Below the pieces are notes generated by a model, which saw only the letters and a program-made list of their open reading frames with translations, had not been told where the DNA came from and did no database searches. Made by a program: the position numbers and the translations under genes. 10,765 nucleotides of DNA. It comes from an uncultured Bacilli bacterium (GTDB lineage Bacteria > Bacillota_I > Bacilli_A > RF39 > UBA660). Shown here piece by piece: positions 7,742 through 10,765 of the stretch. Every line of letters starts with the position of its first letter. The first letter of the stretch is position 1. Location of the stretch: contig CAKPAK010000048.1 of the NCBI GenBank assembly GCA_934132915.1, positions 1 through 10,765 of the forward strand, read 5' to 3'.

Positions 7742-7770
7742 TTGCACTCTAAATTTTTTTAGTGTATAAT
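7742..7770 (+). promoter_or_regulatory. Promoter of the 7795-10765 unit
   Basis: TTGCAC (7742-7747) and TATAAT (7765-7770) are separated by 17 bp. The -10 is perfect; the -35 keeps only the TTG. Transcription would start near 7777, just before the AGGAGAG ribosome binding site of the 160-residue protein. It probably drives the next three genes, because no other promoter or terminator is evident in the short junctions. Confidence 0.6.
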
Positions 7771-7794
7771 AATTCTAGAAAGTAGGAGAGAGAA

Positions 7795-8277
7795 ATGAAA
7801 AAATTTTTAAAAAATATAAAAGATTTAATTTTAAGGCATAAATTACTATCCACCATTTGTGTTTTAGCCTTTTTGGTTTTATTAATTATGATGTATGTTT
7901 TTTTCAATTTATTTATTGGAGGAACGAATAAATATGGCGATCGCTTAAAAGGAATAGAGAACCATGTGGTAAGTCAAAAAGATCAAGAAGAAATCGTTAA
8001 TTTTCTAAAAGAAAAAACAGAAGTTAACAAAGCTACTGTACGAATTCAAGGAAAAATCATTTACATCAACATTGAATACAATAGAGAGGTAAGTCTTGAT
8101 TCGGCGAAAGAAATCGCGACTGCTTCTTTAGAAAAAATAGAGGATGACACCAAAAAATTTTATGACATTGGTTACTATTTAACCCAAACCAAAGGCGAAA
8201 CAGAAGAAGACAAGGGTTTTGTTGTAACCGGAAATAAAAACCACGAAAAAGACAGTATAAGCTGGATCAAAAGTTAG
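7795..8277 (+). CDS. Small membrane-anchored protein of unknown function
   Basis: I do not recognise this 160-residue protein. A basic start leads to one strong hydrophobic segment (about 18-41) with no obvious signal-peptidase site, so it looks like an N-in, C-out anchor. The remaining ~115 residues would lie outside the membrane. They look like a small alpha/beta domain: a helix at 60-75, strands at about 79-95 (KATVRIQGKIIYINIEY), and a helix at 100-120. A final segment contains FYDIGYYLT and ends in SISWIKS. There are no catalytic motifs. It starts a probable operon: its stop is nine bases before the ATG of the diguanylate cyclase gene, and the cyclase ribosome site (GGGGA) abuts its TAG stop. 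Context suggests a partner of that receptor, or an unrelated envelope protein; neither is shown. Confidence 0.85.
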   Translation: MKKFLKNIKDLILRHKLLSTICVLAFLVLLIMMYVFFNLFIGGTNKYGDRLKGIENHVVSQKDQEEIVNFLKEKTEVNKATVRIQGKIIYINIEYNREVSLDSAKEIATASLEKIEDDTKKFYDIGYYLTQTKGETEEDKGFVVTGNKNHEKDSISWIKS

Positions 8278-8286
8278 GGGATCAAG

Positions 8287-10293
8287 ATGAAGAAAAAACG
8301 GAATACAGTAATTGCGATTGTTCTGATTGTCTTTATTTTATTACTAGGAGCGACAACCTATATTTTAAACTTTAGTAAAGATGATAGCACGCTTACTGTT
8401 TTAGAGAAAAAATGGATAACAGATAATCTCAATAAAATGATTGATATTGATGTTTATAATGATATTCCTGTATTTGGTTATAATGGAAGTGGGATGATTT
8501 TTGATTTCCTAAACTACGCAACCAAACAAAATCAAATCAACTTTAATAAAGTATCTTATTATACCAACACCGCCTCTTCTAATGGAAATATTTCTTTTAA
8601 AGTGTTAAAACCAAACGAACAATTAAAAGCAAAAGATATTGTTTTATATGAAGATGAATATGCCATTTACGCGAAAGAAGACATTTCTTTCGATGAAACC
8701 AAAGAAACTAATCTAGGATATTTAGAAGAAGATGGAGAAGTTCTACAAAAGTATTTTCCCACAAATATTCACTTAACCTCCTACAAAACAGAACAAGAGT
8801 TAGAAGAATCTCTAGAAAAAAATCAACTAGATGCAATTGTTTTAGCCGAAAACAGGAATATGACCACGGTTTTATCTAATCATTTAATTCATATTTATCA
8901 TCTTACCGATTTAAGACTCAATTACATTTTAAGAGCCGAAGACGAAACCATTCGGAGCATTTTAAAAAAAGTCTATTTAGAATATTTAAAAACAGAATAC
9001 AATATCGATTATAGCAAAAACTACTTAGAGGTATACTTCAATAGTACAAATACAGATGATATTTTAAGAAAAAATTACAATGCCAAAACTTATAAATATG
9101 GCTATGTTGTCAATATGCCTTACGAAAATAACGCAAATGGTAATTTTGTGGGCACCATTTCTAACTATCTTACCGATTTTGATAAAATTGCCGATACCGA
9201 TATCGAGGCGATCAGGTACAATAGCATTGATGAACTAAAAGGGGCCCTTGTTCGCGGAGAAGTAGATTTTGCCCTAGGAAACTTTGATTATAAGAATATC
9301 AATATGAAGCATTACTTAACCAATCCAATTAAAAACTTAGATTATGTTGTTTTAAGTAAAAAAGATTATGCCATGAACTCTTTAAAGGGATTAAAGAATA
9401 AAAAAATATCCGTAGTATCTTCTAGTTTGCTTTCTGAACTTTGTAAAGAAAATAATCTTTCCGTAATTTCTTATAACAACACGGACGAATTATTAAGAAG
9501 TATTGACGATGAATCAATTCTCCTTCTCGATAAACAAGCCTATCTATACTATAAAAACACCAAATTAAAAGACGAGAAAATTAATTTTGAATCGACCGAA
9601 AAAAATGGGTATCGATTTATTATGAACAGCGAGAATGAAACCTTTAATCACCTGTTTAATTACTACATTAGTAACGTTGATTATGAACAAATAAAATACT
9701 TATACAGAACCAATATTACCATTGATAAAGATTATACGTCCGTAAAAGTATTCCTATTTTTAATTGGTTTAATTGCTTTTCTTATCGCGTCCATTCTATT
9801 TATCAATCGAAAGAATATCACCAATAAATCCATTAGTAAAGAAGAAATATTAAAGTATATTGACCCCATGACTTCTTTAAAAAATAGAAGTTATCTCAAT
9901 ATGAATATTTATAATTGGGATGATAATGTTATCTTTCCTCAAAGTGTTGTCGTGATGGATTTAAATAATTTAAAAGAAGTGAATGATAAACTAGGAAGAG
10001 AAGCAGGCGATGAAATGATTAAAAAAGTAGCCAGTATTCTTATTAATAATCAACTTGAAAATACAGATATTATTCGTAGTGGTGGCGATGAATTTTTAAT
10101 CTATATGGTAGGCTATGATGAGAAAAAAGTTTCCGAATATACCAAGAAATTAACCAAGTTAATGAAAGATATTCCCAATTTTTTAGGAATAGAAGTTGGA
10201 TATAGTATGATTTTAGATGAAGTAAAATCAGTCGATGATGCCATTAATGAAGCAATTTTGATGATGATGAAAAATAAGGAAAAAAGAAAATAG
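8287..10293 (+). CDS. Membrane receptor: tandem solute-binding domains fused to GGDEF diguanylate cyclase
   Basis: Predicted sensor that binds an external small molecule and controls cytoplasmic synthesis of cyclic di-GMP from two GTP. It has 668 residues. An N-terminal helix (about 7-27) is followed by two extracellular regions resembling family-3 solute-binding proteins. The first spans about 36-250 and begins EKKWITDN (40-47), like the linker that opens such domains in BvgS/EvgS-type receptors. The second spans about 268-475. A second membrane helix (about 487-507) leads to a GGDEF domain from about 526: DPMTSLKNR (526-534), VVVMDLNNLKEVND (554-567, metal-binding D558) and RSGGDEF (597-603, intact active site). 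The product-inhibition site RxxD just upstream reads ENTD (591-594), so feedback inhibition is probably absent. No EAL domain is present. The ligand is unknown; fold assignments are by eye. Confidence 0.88.
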   Translation: MKKKRNTVIAIVLIVFILLLGATTYILNFSKDDSTLTVLEKKWITDNLNKMIDIDVYNDIPVFGYNGSGMIFDFLNYATKQNQINFNKVSYYTNTASSNGNISFKVLKPNEQLKAKDIVLYEDEYAIYAKEDISFDETKETNLGYLEEDGEVLQKYFPTNIHLTSYKTEQELEESLEKNQLDAIVLAENRNMTTVLSNHLIHIYHLTDLRLNYILRAEDETIRSILKKVYLEYLKTEYNIDYSKNYLEVYFNSTNTDDILRKNYNAKTYKYGYVVNMPYENNANGNFVGTISNYLTDFDKIADTDIEAIRYNSIDELKGALVRGEVDFALGNFDYKNINMKHYLTNPIKNLDYVVLSKKDYAMNSLKGLKNKKISVVSSSLLSELCKENNLSVISYNNTDELLRSIDDESILLLDKQAYLYYKNTKLKDEKINFESTEKNGYRFIMNSENETFNHLFNYYISNVDYEQIKYLYRTNITIDKDYTSVKVFLFLIGLIAFLIASILFINRKNITNKSISKEEILKYIDPMTSLKNRSYLNMNIYNWDDNVIFPQSVVVMDLNNLKEVNDKLGREAGDEMIKKVASILINNQLENTDIIRSGGDEFLIYMVGYDEKKVSEYTKKLTKLMKDIPNFLGIEVGYSMILDEVKSVDDAINEAILMMMKNKEKRK

Positions 10294-10301
10294 GGGATCT
10301 C

Positions 10302-10765
10302 ATGGAAAATTTTAAATATTATGCCAAAAAAGCTTTTTCTTTGTTTAATCGAATGGAAATGAGGGTATTACCAGGAAATGTTGCCTTTTTCTTTGTTTTA
10401 GCCCTTTTTCCCATTATTACGATAGTCGTAGCCATCTCCTCTTATTTTTCACTTTCACTAGATAATGTCATTCATTTTATCCAAGATCTAATTCCCAAGG
10501 AGGCGGGAAATATCCTTATTGAAGCAATCTCGGGAAAAGGGTTTGATACCAGTGTTGGAGCTTTTAGTATTATTGCCTTGTTTGCCGCTTCTAACGGAAC
10601 ATATGCGATCATTAATGCCGCAAACACTTTATACCAAGTAGAAAAAAGTGATACCCTCAAAAATCGGATCAAATCAGTATTACTTTTATTCATTTTATTA
10701 CTTTTAATTGTCTTCCTATTATTAGTTCCTATGTTTGGTGAAAAAATTCTTTCTCTCTTAGGAAA
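10302..10765 (+). CDS. YihY/BrkB-family membrane protein, 3' end beyond window
   Basis: Integral membrane protein of the YihY (virulence factor BrkB) family; function unsettled, and old labels as ribonuclease BN are considered wrong. The 154 visible residues begin MENFKYYAKKAFSLFNRMEM. They contain the family-like first helix PGNVAFFFVLALFPIIT (24-40), a second at about 84-104 ending in ASNGTYAIINAANTLYQ (96-112), and a third at about 122-145. Family members usually have about six helices in about 270-300 residues, so roughly half is present. The reading frame is open to the edge. The ATG is only eight bases after the stop of the cyclase gene, with AGGGG overlapping that stop, so the two are probably cotranscribed. 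The short junction resembles the one before the cyclase gene. Confidence 0.88.
   Translation, partial: MENFKYYAKKAFSLFNRMEMRVLPGNVAFFFVLALFPIITIVVAISSYFSLSLDNVIHFIQDLIPKEAGNILIEAISGKGFDTSVGAFSIIALFAASNGTYAIINAANTLYQVEKSDTLKNRIKSVLLLFILLLLIVFLLLVPMFGEKILSLLG

Noticed and set aside
7741..7764. CACT...AGTG inverted repeat after tgt as a terminator
   Set aside because: Pairing is interrupted, the T run is inside the loop rather than after the stem, and the region overlaps the next promoter.

Overview
This is an AT-rich window (roughly 30% G+C by eye) from a low-G+C Gram-positive bacterium. It encodes RNase HIII, a CvpA-like protein next to a thioredoxin, a short division/cell-wall (dcw-type) operon and a queuine-type tRNA transglycosylase. 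Strong AAGGAGG-like ribosome binding sites fit Firmicutes, probably a reduced, uncultured Bacilli/Erysipelotrichia-like lineage; this placement is inference. The organism builds a peptidoglycan wall, since it has a class B penicillin-binding protein and an FtsL-like protein. It uses the standard genetic code: I count 19 tryptophans in the window's proteins, all encoded by TGG.

Layout. Positions 1-805 (minus) hold rnhC, cut at the window edge. It diverges from a plus-strand pair, cvpA-like (896-1669) and thioredoxin (1666-1950), which overlap by four bases. A bidirectional terminator separates the thioredoxin from a convergent minus-strand gene (1967-2809). That gene's product is unrecognised but carries an HExxH zinc-protease-like motif. 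A plus-strand operon follows: rsmH (start 2990), ftsL-like (3915-4205) and a PASTA-containing PBP2B-like transpeptidase (4248-6410), closed by a 13-bp-stem terminator. tgt (6596-7714) then has its own promoter. The last unit starts at a promoter near 7742-7770. It comprises a small membrane-anchored protein of unknown function (7795-8277), a tandem solute-binding-domain receptor fused to a GGDEF diguanylate cyclase (8287-10293), and a YihY/BrkB membrane protein that runs off the right edge (10302-10765).

How the genes fit together. rsmH-ftsL-pbpB is the front of the classical dcw cluster, coupling 16S rRNA methylation to septal wall synthesis; mraZ and the mur genes are absent here. rnhC/cvpA/trx is a stripped version of the rnhC-zapA-cvpA-polX-mutS2 neighbourhood seen in Bacilli. 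The last three genes look like one transcription unit built around an extracellular-ligand-to-c-di-GMP receptor.

No intergenic gap exceeds 300 bases. I saw no tRNA or rRNA genes, CRISPR arrays, insertion sequences or phage genes. Nothing here is a clearly new multi-gene defence or mobile system. The best leads are the HExxH protein and the receptor/cyclase unit.
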